From NCBI GenBank assembly GCA_037952775.1, contig JBANAY010000003.1, positions 26,536,001 to 26,600,000 of the forward strand: a DNA stretch of 64,000 nucleotides, written 5' to 3'. This document shows, piece after piece, positions 11,966 to 21,731 of the stretch. Source of the DNA: Clonostachys chloroleuca. Taxonomy: Eukaryota > Ascomycota > Sordariomycetes > Hypocreales > Bionectriaceae. The notes beneath the pieces are model-generated. The model was not told the origin of the DNA. It saw only the letters and a program-made list of their open reading frames with translations, and did not search any database. The number at the start of each line of letters is the position of its first letter. The stretch's first letter is position 1. The position numbers were made by a program, and so were the translations under genes.

Positions 11966-13797
11966 ATGTCTCCAGATCTCAACTCTCTCCCCCGTCAGTC
12001 TTCGGAGAGGTCCCTGAGGAGGCCCCTCGCCCCGCGGATGGCGGCGAGCAGCCAAACATTCTGTACATCATGGCGGACCAGCTGGCTGCTCCCCAGCTCA
12101 AGATGTACAACCCGGACTCCCAGATCAAGACCCCCAATCTGGACCGCCTCGCTGCCAGCGCCGTCCAGTTTGACTCGGCCTACTGCCCCTCCCCCTCTGT
12201 GCCCCCTCCCGTATGAGCATGATCACCGGCCTGCTGCCCATGAAGATCGGTGCCTTCGACAATGCCTCCCAGATCAGCTCCGAGATCCCCACGTACGCCC
12301 ACTACCTCCGCGCCAAGGGCTACCACACTGCCCTGGCCGGCAAGATGCACTTCGTCGGCGACCAGCTGCACGGGTACGAGCAGCGCCTGACCAGCGACAT
12401 CTACCCGGCCGACTTTGGCTGGGCCGTCAACTGGGACGAGCCTGATACTAGGCTCGAGTGGTACCACAACGCCAGCTCCATCCTGCAGGCAGGACCTTGT
12501 GGCCGTAGCAACCAGCTTGACTATGACGAGGAAGTCATGTACAAGAGCACACAGTACCTGTGGGACCATGTCCGTGAGGGCCCCAAGAAGCGACCGTTCT
12601 GCTTGACGGTAAGTGACCCGGTAGATGGATGGGCTTGTAGAACCGCCCAGGCGTGCTCGGATGTCCTGACATAGCGGGTAGGCTAACACATTATGAAACT
12701 AGGTCTCTCTGACTCACCCCCATGACCCCTATACCATCACCAAGAAGTACTGGAACCTGTATGAGGACGTGGACATCAACCTTCCCAAGGTCCGCATCCC
12801 CAAGGAGGAGCTAGACACCCACAGCAAGCGCTTGATGAAGGTCTGCGACCTCTGGGACCAAGACTTCACCGATGACCAGATCAAGCGTGCTAAGCGTGCC
12901 TATTATGGCTCCGTCAGCTACGTGGATGACTGCATCGGCAGACTGTTGGAGACCCTCGACGACGCTGGCCTTGCTGACAACACCATCGTCATCTTCAGCG
13001 GTGACCACGGTGATATGCTGGGCGAGCGAGGACTCTGGTACAAGATGAGCTACTTCGAGTCGTCTGTCCGTGTCCCCCTCCTGGTCAACTACCCCAAGTG
13101 GTTCGAGCCTCGCCGCGTCTCCAAGAACGTCTCGACTCTTGACATCCTCCCCACTGTCTGTGACCTTGTCGGCACCAAGCCCTCTCCCTACCTGCCCATG
13201 GACGGCGTCAGTATGCTGCCCCATCTCCAAGGCAAGGAAGGCCACGACGAGGTCTTCGCCGAGTACCACCGGCGAGGGCACCGTCCGCCCCCTCTTCATG
13301 ATCCGCCGTGGCCCCTGGAAGTACATCACCTGCCCTGCCGATGAGCCCCAGCTCTTCAACCTGGCCCGCGATCCCCATGAGTTGGACAACCTCGCTCGGT
13401 TCCGCAAGATCGAGCCCAAGACCGCCGAGGAGCAGGAGGCCAAGGAGATGTTCGACCAGATGAAGGCCGAGGCCGACGCCAGATGGGACTACGATGCCAT
13501 CACCGCCGAGGTCTTCCACTCCCAGCGTAGACGCCGTGTGGTGTGGGATGCCCTGAAGCTTGGCAACTTCACCAGCTGGGACTTTAACCCTGAGGATGAC
13601 GGCCGCCAGAAGTAAGTTCCCTCCGCATTTCGTTTCACCGATTTATTTCTCGTGTTACTGACCGGATCTTGCGCCCTAGGTATATCCGCTCTACGATTCC
13701 CCTTGACGACCTGGAGCGCCGCGCTCGCTTCCCCTTCGTTGACTTTTACGGTGCTGAGCTCAAGAGCTCTGTCGTGAACTCGACTCGTGGCGGTTAA
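11966..13797 (+). CDS. Choline-sulfatase-like type I sulfatase (three frame breaks)
   Basis: Predicted to hydrolyse choline-O-sulfate to choline and sulfate, a sulfur and osmolyte source. Exons 11966-12608, 12703-13611 and 13680-13797. Visible family marks: metal-binding MADQ near the N-terminus, the sulfatase signature CAPSR whose Cys would be converted to formylglycine, LAGKMHFVG, SLTHPHDP, and SGDHGDMLGERGLWYK with choline-sulfatase-type FESSVRVPLL. The frame breaks three times: one C short in runs 11989-11993 and 12191-12195, and one base too many near 13266-13270. With these allowed for, all three exons join in phase to 556 residues, the usual family length. The second break lies immediately before the catalytic signature, so the gene as written could not give active enzyme. 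Errors are more likely than pseudogenisation because the remaining sequence shows no decay. Confidence 0.9.
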
Positions 13798-14247
13798 ACG
13801 ACCTGGACACTGGATTGTCCCCTTTGAGATGGCCATCTCACTCCGTGGCGTCTTAGATGGCTGAATCTCCGGCAACCTGGCGACACCTGGACCGCTCACT
13901 TGATTTATCTGAGACTGATACCCAAAAGCGCACCAAACTGTGAGAGAAAAGAGCATACGATAGGTCCTAGGTGTTTGCGTTAAAGGGGAACGAGGGTTGG
14001 AGTGAGAACATGCCTATTTTTGATCAGCAACGCATACGCAAGCCGGTGTCGGGATGACTTCTTCCACTTCCTTTTCTTTCTTTCTTTCTTTCTTTTATGA
14101 TCTTGCTATCGGAAATTCTTCTTCTTTTTCTTAAGCGTTGGCATCCATGGCATTGGCGAATGTATTTTAGGCATATAGTTGATAAGCGTTTCAATGACGA
14201 CATTTGAGTTCGAATTCGCTTTCTTTTGATCAAGGTGAAACCAGCCA
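13798..14247. other. 3' flank of the sulfatase gene with a TTTC microsatellite
   Basis: Contains the sulfatase 3' UTR and a short (TTTC)n tract at about 14071-14097. No gene seen. Confidence 0.6.
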
Positions 14248-14565
14248 TTATTGGATTTGAGATGAAGACTTGTTGGCTACGCTAAGGCAGTCCCAACCAA
14301 GCAGCTTGATAAGGCCAAGTTGTTGTTCTTGTTCAAGGTCTTCAGAATGCTTAGTCTTATCAAACTCCTTAACTGGGGCTCCCTTAGCATAGTCAATAAG
14401 TTTTGGATCACTAGTTTATAACTTGGGCCCAAGTGATTTTATTGCCTTCGAGAGAAGGCGCCGAGATCTGGTCCTGAATGACGTCGAAGGCTGCGCACAT
14501 ATCAGCGCAGTTGCTCTGGCCAAGGGGCTACCGGTGCTCGCTGGCTTGTTATCAGCTTTGAGCTT
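14248..14565 (-). pseudogene. Small broken gene of unknown family
   Basis: On the minus strand three frames join into one sensible acidic, lysine-rich protein of about 105 residues. It runs from LKADNKPASTG, through NCADMCAAFDVIQDQ, to DPKLIDYAKGAPVKEF and the end ...ANKSSSQIQ with a stop at 14248-14250. The first switch sits at a G4 run (14524-14527 on plus) and needs one more base. The second sits near a short A run before the DPKL segment and needs one base fewer. The expected start codon position reads AAG after CACC, and a TATATA element lies about 70 bp upstream of it. It is either a pseudogene with a lost start or a real gene hit by homopolymer errors. I do not recognise the family. 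Confidence 0.45.
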
Positions 14566-15114
14566 GGTGTTACTTGGAGTGGTGTAAGATGAACAAAGGA
14601 AGCTATGTGTGTGAGGTAGAGGAAAGAAGAGAGGATATATAGGGATCTGAAGAGCGGCTCACCCGACGGCAAGGGGGTCATCGGTATGAAGGTTTACGAA
14701 GTTTTCCTTCTGAATCGCTGTAGCCTGAGCTTATTGTTGCCTTTCGTATTCATTGTGTTGAGATGTCGGGTATGGCATCTTCCATTTTACCGTGTGAGTC
14801 AAGCTGTTCGAACTCAGACACCCGTCACGCCCGAGATGAAAACTTTCAGTTCTCAGCCCTGCCGAGGTGAAGGCTAGAAATGAAAGAGGGGAAGAAGCGT
14901 GATGGTGAGGAGAGAAGGCGGAATGACGAGCTTGAGCTGTTGATCTTATCGATAAGCCCACCCAATGGAAGCACCTGCCATGCGCCTCCCCTCACCGAAC
15001 CATCTTGAATCAAACACACCGCCGACAATTACTTTTTGCGCACTCGCAGCATCGCATTGAGCCAGCCGAATTGCAGCACTAACTCACCTTGCGCCGCTCT
15101 ACCTATCCGCCACA
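14566..15114. other. Region between small broken gene and MED8
   Basis: Probably shared upstream DNA of two divergent genes. A tatata element lies near 14635. No further gene supported. Confidence 0.5.
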
Positions 15115-15944
15115 ATGGCGACGCTCGGGCTCGACGATGACGAGCTCAAATCCGTCGAGCAGATGGTCTCGAGAATCTCACAGCTCTCGAGCAGCATCAA
15201 CAGCTTGAAGCACGACCTGCTGAGATCTGCACCGCTCCCCCTCCGTGCGTCTCTCACTACTTCCCCGATCATCCCCCATAACGCAATCTACTAACGCCGC
15301 GCAACAGATCCTCCTTTCAGGCCTCGGCCCAGATCCTGCAGCGCAACCTCCAGACCATCCTCGACAGCATCACCGAGAACTCGGAGCTCTTCAGCCAGAT
15401 GGCCCTCCACCCGTCGACCAACTACCCCGGCCGCACGCAGGAGGGCCTCCTCTCGATGCTGCTGCGGAGCAAGCTTGAGCCGCAGATGGAGGAGCGCGTG
15501 TCGCAGGGCCTAGAGACGGCGCACCGGGCCACACCCGAGGGCATCGCCGTCCTGCAGGAGGTGTGGGACGAGTGCCGGCGGTGGACGCAGCAGCGCATCG
15601 CCGAGTACGTGTCCGAGGAGGCCGACGACGTGTACACCAAGCAGGAGAGGGACGCGGGCGTGGAGAATGTGCGGACGGGCCTGCGGAGGGAGCTTGAGGA
15701 GGACGAGAGCGACGAGGATGAGGAGGGGGAGGATGAGGACGAGGCCGACGATAGGGCGAGGGGGTCGCAGCAGCAGCAGGGTGCGCCGCCGGTTACGCGG
15801 GGGCCGGAGCCCGAGACGTTGTTGTGGTTTGCTGCGCGGGGGGACTTTTCGGTGCCGCCGAATATCGAGTTTGAGCGCAAGGTGGATGTGTATCGAGGGC
15901 TGCAGGGCGTCAGCATACCGCCTGAGCCAATGCAGCAAGGCTGA
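15115..15944 (+). CDS. MED8: Mediator complex subunit 8
   Basis: MED8 belongs to the Mediator head, which bridges activators and RNA polymerase II; its N-terminal helix bundle holds TBP contacts in yeast. Exon 1 is 15115-15244, with donor GTGCGT; exon 2 is 15308-15944. The N-terminus is a short helical region ending in APLPP, followed by the family block SFQASAQILQRNLQTI and then HPSTNYPGRTQE.LL..LLR.KLEP. The C-terminal half is a glutamate/aspartate-rich stretch and a conserved tail WFAARGDFSVPPNIEFERK. The two exons are out of phase by one base. One extra C in the C5 run 15237-15241 fixes it and gives a junction of the same length as I recall for other fungal MED8 (255 residues). A weaker donor 4 bp downstream (GTCTCT) would also restore the phase. 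Confidence 0.9.
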
Positions 15945-16856
15945 GATGAGTGATGGGTGGACGAACGAAGACTCCCGGTTCTCTTGATATACCTAGAGAT
16001 GAGAAAGGTGTAGAGCTGGTTATCGAACACCGAACACCGACCAAGTTATCTTCTTATTCGGCCAATCTTGTGTGGGTAGTCAGGCCAGGTTCCTCCGGCG
16101 TTTCTGGGCCCTGGGCCATACTTAATGAGATACTAGCGAATATTCAGGGTTTGATTGGGAGTTGAAGTTTGCAGAGATCTAGATGGAACTTGAAACACAT
16201 CACGGCTTCAAGATCCCATCTCACAGGGACATGGAGATGGCAAGGAGTTATCACAAGAGAGAAAGGACGACAACCGTGCCCAAATGATGTACATAATGAT
16301 ATTTACGGCTGTCTCTCTCTGGGTATTTTCCAGATAGAAACTACTAAAAGCGAAAAAGCGGTTTGCAGGCAGTTAGCCCAGTCAGAGGCAAACGAATGCA
16401 AGCAATGCGAGAGGCTAAAACGCCACATCATTAGATACACATGCTATACACTCAAGATTATTGATTGGGAACATCTGATAATCGTAATTATGTAACCGAT
16501 TCCTCCCTGTATGAGTTATCCTCTGATTGGCAAGTTTTCCAAGTCCTGCACGTCCGCATTGACTCATGTGACTTCGCGCCAATCTCGCTTCATCACAGCT
16601 GCAAGCGGCATTCGGTGTGCGATGAGTCACGCGTCTGGCCAAAGTGATGTAATGATCAGAATCGACCTGGGCGATTTCTTATATCGTATCTGCCAGTAAT
16701 ACGGAGCAACTCACCGTCGCAATTGGCCACGCAGAACACGGCAGGAACCGTCCATGCACAAGACCCTTGCTATAACAAGGCCAATCGTCTCACCTCGTTC
16801 ACGAACCGACCCCTCACCTCAACTCCAGCCCACTTCACCACCCCAAAACCAGCATC
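15945..16856. other. Intergenic region between MED8 and GFA gene
   Basis: Holds the MED8 3' UTR and the short upstream region of the GFA gene. Open frames around 16170-16500 lack protein character. No gene seen. Confidence 0.6.
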
Positions 16857-17578
16857 ATGGAAGCCGCGTGCCAGTGCGGCGCCGTCAGATTCACCACGCC
16901 CCTCCCCAATCCCCTTGCCCTCTATGTCTGCCATTGCGACGACTGTCGCCGTCAGGCAAGCTCTGCATTCGGCTCCTCCGCCATCTTCCCCCGCTTCAAC
17001 CTCCCGGACTCGGAGCTTCTGAGCTGCTACAGGTGTGTTCCGTGAATAAGGGTTCTTTCCGCCAACGTGATTTCCAGCATGCTGATTCTTCTTTCCGCTG
17101 TAGGCGTCCGACATCCACGGGTCAGACTCTTTATTGGTAGGAGTCTTTCAACTTGGTTTTTGGTCAATTTCATTCTAACCTGGCTCGCGACTGTTAGTTA
17201 CTTCTGCCGCAACTGCGGCACACGAATGCTCCATTCAGTACCTGTAAGCCTCCTCCCAAAGAATATACATCTCCCCTTTTCTGATCCATGTTTCTCATTT
17301 TACCCTCCCTGGCGCAGAACAAGAACGTCATCTCCATAAAGGCAGGCTGCATCCAGGGCCTGGACTGGACAAAGGCAATCCACATCTGGGCCAAGAACGC
17401 AATGGTGCCGATCCCCGAGGGCTCCGAGTCGTACACGTACGGTCCCCCCTCGTCGCGGAACAGCTGCGCCGCGTACAGCTCGCCCGGGTCGTCGAGCGAG
17501 GGCTCGTATGACCAGCCGGACGAGCTGATGGGTAACGGGAGCTGCCATGTTGAAGATGGACACGAATCTACTAAATGA
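16857..17578 (+). CDS. GFA/CENP-V-family zinc enzyme
   Basis: Small protein of the glutathione-dependent formaldehyde-activating (GFA) fold, a beta-tent zinc-binding family. The formaldehyde activity of most members is untested. Four exons: 16857-17032, 17104-17136, 17198-17243 and 17318-17578; phases join exactly to 171 residues. Zinc ligands are visible as CQCG near residue 5, CHCDDC near residue 30 and CRNCG in exon 3. The exon-4 segment GLDWTKAIHIWAKNAMVPIPEG is typical of fungal members. Two exons are very short (33 and 46 bp), so automated prediction could easily miss them. The C-terminal 40 residues are serine-rich and not conserved as far as I can tell. Confidence 0.85.
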
Positions 17579-18640
17579 TCCAAGATCTTGGGGAATCTTG
17601 GGGAAAGTCGTTGCCGCATGCAAGTTTCATCACGTGGAGCGTTGCGCCGAGGAGGTCGATGAGACGGGGCTGGTAGTCGGGGTGGAAGTGCGTGAGACGG
17701 CTTCATGCATATGAAAGGGGGAGGTCACCTGGCTCACGTGCCTGCTACGGAGCTTTGCAGTATGGACAAGAACAAGAGTTCAGTCCTCTCGGAGGTTTAT
17801 AGAGGCCGGGCAATTCGACTCAACCAAGCCGGGGTTTGACACCCGGAGCTCCTTACCCCACAGTAGGATCCCCAAGCCAAGCCCGGCCTCTGCTCCCCGC
17901 ATCAAGGGCAACCGCCGAGAAGAAAGAATATGGGGGATGGAAACGCCGGCCTACTTGGTGTCAAGGGTAAAACCTGAGAGAAATTGTTTGGCTGATATAT
18001 ATGAGGAGGGGCCCTCTACGATCCATCAAGGTGCTCGCCAGACCAACATGTATGTCACAATTATCAAGACAAATCTACAGTTGGATACCAACTAGAAAAA
18101 ATGGTAGCTCTGTTTTGTTATTGGTTTGCTGTGTAAATCCTCTTGAGATTGGTATTTCCCAAGGAGGCTATGGTATCTGACTCCCCTTTAAGTGAAGCCC
18201 CTTAAATTAAATCTAATAGGAGTCATTCAGAAGTCGTTATCCGATTTTCGTCTGATCTCAGCGGAGCCATCCTGCCATGTTCATTAGATACCGCTCTGCT
18301 TAAGACAGGAATAAGTGGCATTTATCCTGATACTGAGGTCCTAGTGTAGAACACGGCGTGGGCTCGTAGTCGGGGACTGCGTATAGCCCGTATTTCTGCC
18401 CAAGGTTCATTCTCGATTTTCATGGTATTAACCAAGTGTTGGGCGAGAAAGCCTTTGGCCATGTGTGAAAAACGATAGTGTTCGCAAGTCCAAGTGGTGC
18501 CCTCTTGTCTGTGTCTTGGAATAGGCACCAATCACAAGTCTTCGGATTAGACTGGCGGGCCATACACAGCCTGACAAACACGCGATTCTGGAAGCAATTT
18601 GAGCGAGAAGAAAGTCGATCGGACCAGAGACGGCTGAGAG
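17579..18640. other. Intergenic region between two convergent genes
   Basis: About 1 kb between the stop of the GFA gene and the stop of RPP1 on the opposite strand. The part from 18040 to 18330 is AT-richer. No gene or RNA recognised. Confidence 0.55.
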
Positions 18641-19537
18641 TTACTTCTTGGCTGTGTCAGCGTCCCGCGAGACGAGTTTCATCTTCTTAGATTGATGTTT
18701 GTCCCCCTTTTGAGTCTCCTCCCCATTTTTCCGCTTCTGCTTCTTGTCCTTCTTGTTGCTGCCTTGACCAGGCTGTCCCTCTTGCTTTTCTTTCGTGAAA
18801 GGAGCGTCCAGCGCCTGGACGACATCGACGACGCCTCTAAAGCCGGTCCTCTTGACTCCTTCGTTGACAACCACGCTTCTGGGGACGGAGCCCAAGCCTT
18901 CCATGCCCTTTTCCCTCCCAAGACCCCAGACTTCGAGCAGGTTGACCACATCTGCCGGCGCCCTGAGACCCAGAGCGTTCCGGGCCTCGCTGCTGATCAT
19001 GATCCCCCTCCCGCGGGTGGCACGGATCAGGCCCGTGGCGTTGGCGATGAACTGCGCGCGGCCGCGAGCATCGGCAGCCAACGCCTGGCTATAGCATATC
19101 TCGAATCGCACCCCACGCGAGACGGCGGCCATGCACGGCTTGGGGCGGAAGTAGAAGCCAAGGTTCTGGGTGAGGTCCATGGAGATGATGGGGGTGTCGA
19201 AGGTGAGGCATGCGTTCTGGAAGGCTTTGTCGGAGAGGGGTCGGACGGCGAGAATATCGTATATTCGCACGAGGGCGGGGAGGCTGAAGTTGGAGGCGGC
19301 GGGGTCGTCCAGGACGAGGGTTGCCCGATGAAGAATCCGGGGCAGTTTGGCGGAAGAATCGGGCGAGAGCTTGGGAAATGGGACCCCCTGTTGGCCTGAG
19401 GGAGCTTGGGTCAAGGTCGTGTTCAGTGCGACTGCCCCATAGCCCAGAGATGCAGACAGGGTGAGGGTCTGCAGCAACTGGGAATCGGTGGTCGAGGGCG
19501 ACCAAGGGACGTTGAGGTCGTAGAGCATGGCGGGCAA
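18641..19537 (-). CDS. RPP1: RNase P/MRP protein subunit p30
   Basis: Uninterrupted 298-residue protein of the RNase P p30 family (yeast Rpp1, human RPP30), a component of both RNase P (tRNA 5' maturation) and RNase MRP (rRNA processing). The family's TIM-barrel-like fold is suggested by the start MLYDLNVPWSP, the central DTPIISMDLTQNLGFYFRPKP, GVRFEICYSQAL and the late GRGIMISSEARN block. The last 60 residues are a lysine-rich, low-complexity tail (KKDKKQKRKNG...), expected for an RNA-binding nucleolar protein. No intron is needed. The neighbour downstream on the other strand is convergent. Confidence 0.92.
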   Translation of the reverse strand: MPAMLYDLNVPWSPSTTDSQLLQTLTLSASLGYGAVALNTTLTQAPSGQQGVPFPKLSPDSSAKLPRILHRATLVLDDPAASNFSLPALVRIYDILAVRPLSDKAFQNACLTFDTPIISMDLTQNLGFYFRPKPCMAAVSRGVRFEICYSQALAADARGRAQFIANATGLIRATRGRGIMISSEARNALGLRAPADVVNLLEVWGLGREKGMEGLGSVPRSVVVNEGVKRTGFRGVVDVVQALDAPFTKEKQEGQPGQGSNKKDKKQKRKNGEETQKGDKHQSKKMKLVSRDADTAKK

Positions 19538-20741
19538 CCTTTTGGCTGAACGAGGAGAAGTCGCAGTGAGCGGGCGCTACTCTTGACGAACACCGGCCGT
19601 TACCAGGCCATCGGGAGGCTCAATCTCTAGTCTTGCGAATGACAGAGAAGAGTTTTGGGGTAATGCGACGCGACGCGATGCTGCTGGTTGGTGATGGCGG
19701 ATTCAATAAGTTTCATGGGCGTAAAAAAAAGATTAAGTGGGGCAGTCGGCGTACCTGCCGGGCCCTGCTCATCAGTGGATGCCCGAGTCGGCCTCGAATC
19801 ATGCTGAAAGTTGTGCCCAAAAACGCTTCTTTTTCACTTATTTTCAGGGGCTGCTACAAGTCGAGAGATTATAACTATTTCCGTTTGAGCAATGAGTATA
19901 ATTTTGACTAAAACCGAGTATTGCCAGACACCTCTTGTACTTCATCATGGGCATTGCCCCGGTGGTTGCTGAAGATGTTAAACCCCACTCACACCCATCG
20001 CAGGATGTACTAGGAACCTGAGGGCCTATCCTCGTACGGATTCGGCTATGATATCATCGATGGCAGGATGAATTTGGGTGACACTCATACTGCATTGAGG
20101 TCGCCCTCCGCGGAGCTGCCATCGACGCGGATGGTATCGAGGCGTCCAGGCGCGGAAATGTTGATGAAATGGATTTAGGGTGCTGACGGATTGCAGTCTC
20201 CCTGAAACCTTACTGTAGGTACCTGAGGCACTATCCAGTAGCGACGTGTTCTGCCCTCGTCACCGCTGCGGCTCAGCCACGACTCTAATGATGGCTGCGG
20301 TATCAGATCAAGGAATGCTTGGCGCTCTATGTCTGCCATCCAGCATGGTTGTTGATAGTCGGGACAACAGCGAGCCAAGCCTTTACAGCGTGACCCGGAG
20401 ACTTGGCATTTGCGTCGTAATCACCCCTCCCATTACCAAAACTTAGGCCTGGAAGCTCCTGTTTTGCCGCCCCAGAAAAATAGAAATAGAGCCCTGCGGC
20501 CTGGCCCGGTGCTTGTCGCGTCATACAAAATTAACGTTAGTGCACCTACGTCCAACGGAGATTCACAAAATCGACAACAAACACCCTCCGACTGGTTCTG
20601 GAGATTGGCTCACAGCGCCCTTTCTTTCTCCATCTCGCCCATCTGTACTGCCTACTTGACAACCACTCCTGTGCTACTTACCTGCACTCAGCACGCTTTT
20701 CCTGCATCAGTCTCCAACCCAAACCCATCTACTCGCCCACC
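19538..20741. other. Intergenic region with weak minus-strand coding-like fragments
   Basis: Holds the RPP1 promoter side and the upstream region of the zinc-ribbon gene. On the minus strand, 20175-20378 and about 20070-20165 translate without decay (for example ADIERQAFLDLIPQPSLESWL and INISAPGRLDTIRVDG). I cannot join them by credible splice sites or identify a family. They may be remnants. Confidence 0.35.
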
Positions 20742-21194
20742 ATGTTCTTCTTCTTCGTCTGTGGCGAACACACCTTTCGCAAGGAGCTCCCCGGCTATGA
20801 GGGAGTCATTTGCCAATGCCACCACTGCGGTAACATGTCCGGCCACGTCCTCCACCGCCGGCCCTTCTTCACCTTCTGCTTCGTGGTAAGTTTGCGTCTC
20901 TCCCTTATGGCAGCCCCTTTCCTCCCTCCCCTTCTCACCCGCTAACACCATAACCAGCCCATCATCCCATTCACCATCAGTGGGTACAAGGACATCGTCT
21001 GCCACATCTGCAACCACGCCCAGCCTCTGGAGGCCCGCCCGGACGTCCAGGCCATGGCCAACGGCGGCGCAGGCCCCGGAGGCCCGACGCATCAGGGCCC
21101 GCCCCCCAACCAGCAGTACCAGCAGGGCCCTCCGCAGCCAGACTACCAGTACAAGCAGCAGTCTGCGCCTGGGGGCCCGCCGCAGTACCGCTAA
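20742..21194 (+). CDS. Small fungal zinc-ribbon protein
   Basis: Exons 20742-20885 and 20958-21194 give 126 residues. It starts MFFFFVCGEHTF and carries paired CxxC-type knuckles: CQCHHC in exon 1, and CHICNHAQPLE in exon 2, after the hydrophobic block FFTFCFVPIIPFTISGY. This is the layout of a small fungal zinc-ribbon family. The second half is Gly/Pro/Gln-rich and disordered. The hydrophobic stretch between the knuckles may sit in or against a membrane. Molecular function is unknown. A C6 run in exon 2 is in frame here, so not all such runs in the window are disturbed. Confidence 0.75.
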
Positions 21195-21731
21195 GTCTTG
21201 TTTGGCTTGCAGGCTATTATTATTTACTATTATTCTTTCTCCCTTGAAAAAAAAAAGTTGTGGCTTTTGAGACGTCTACTTTTCCTCTCTCTCTCTTGAT
21301 TCGCTGCTTGGCACGTATATAACCTTTCGTCAGTTTTGCCAACTAGTCTCTTCTTCTCTTCTCTTCTCTTCTCTTCTCCTTCTCTTCTCTTCTATTCTCT
21401 TCTCCTTCTCTTCTCTTCTATTCTCTTCTCTTCTATTCTATTCAACCTTTTTTTTTCTTCAGCCTTTTTGGTGCGGCGACATCAAATTGTATTCCTGCGT
21501 TGTCATTACTGCCTGTGGTGGCGAGGCGTTGAGGATGGGTTCAAAGGGGGTGAGGAGATACCCGATACGTGCCTATATAGGAAGATTTAATAATTCAAAG
21601 AAACGTTTCGATTCATATTCAGAGGAACTATCTCGCATGTACATGAACCCTCAAATCTTCCAACTACTAAAGAAGTTCGTCATTATTGCAAAAGTTCGAA
21701 TCGCATCGTGTATCTTGGTATCTTCTGTTCA
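21195..21731. other. 3' flanks of two convergent genes with pyrimidine microsatellite
   Basis: Space between the zinc-ribbon gene and the glycosyltransferase stop. It is dominated by a CTTCT-type microsatellite; nothing else seen. Confidence 0.6.
21349..21443. repeat. (TTCTC)n-type pyrimidine microsatellite
   Basis: About 95 bp of imperfect pentamers built from ttctc with occasional tccttc and tattc interruptions, in the probable 3' UTR of the zinc-ribbon gene. Confidence 0.85.

Noticed and set aside
15245..15250. Alternative MED8 donor GTCTCT that would restore the frame without a base change
   Set aside because: It is a weaker donor than GTGCGT and makes the junction one residue longer than in related proteins. 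It is kept as a possibility but is not preferred.
21690..21712. T-loop-like gttcgaatc suggesting a tRNA
   Set aside because: No matching acceptor, D or anticodon arms can be folded around it.
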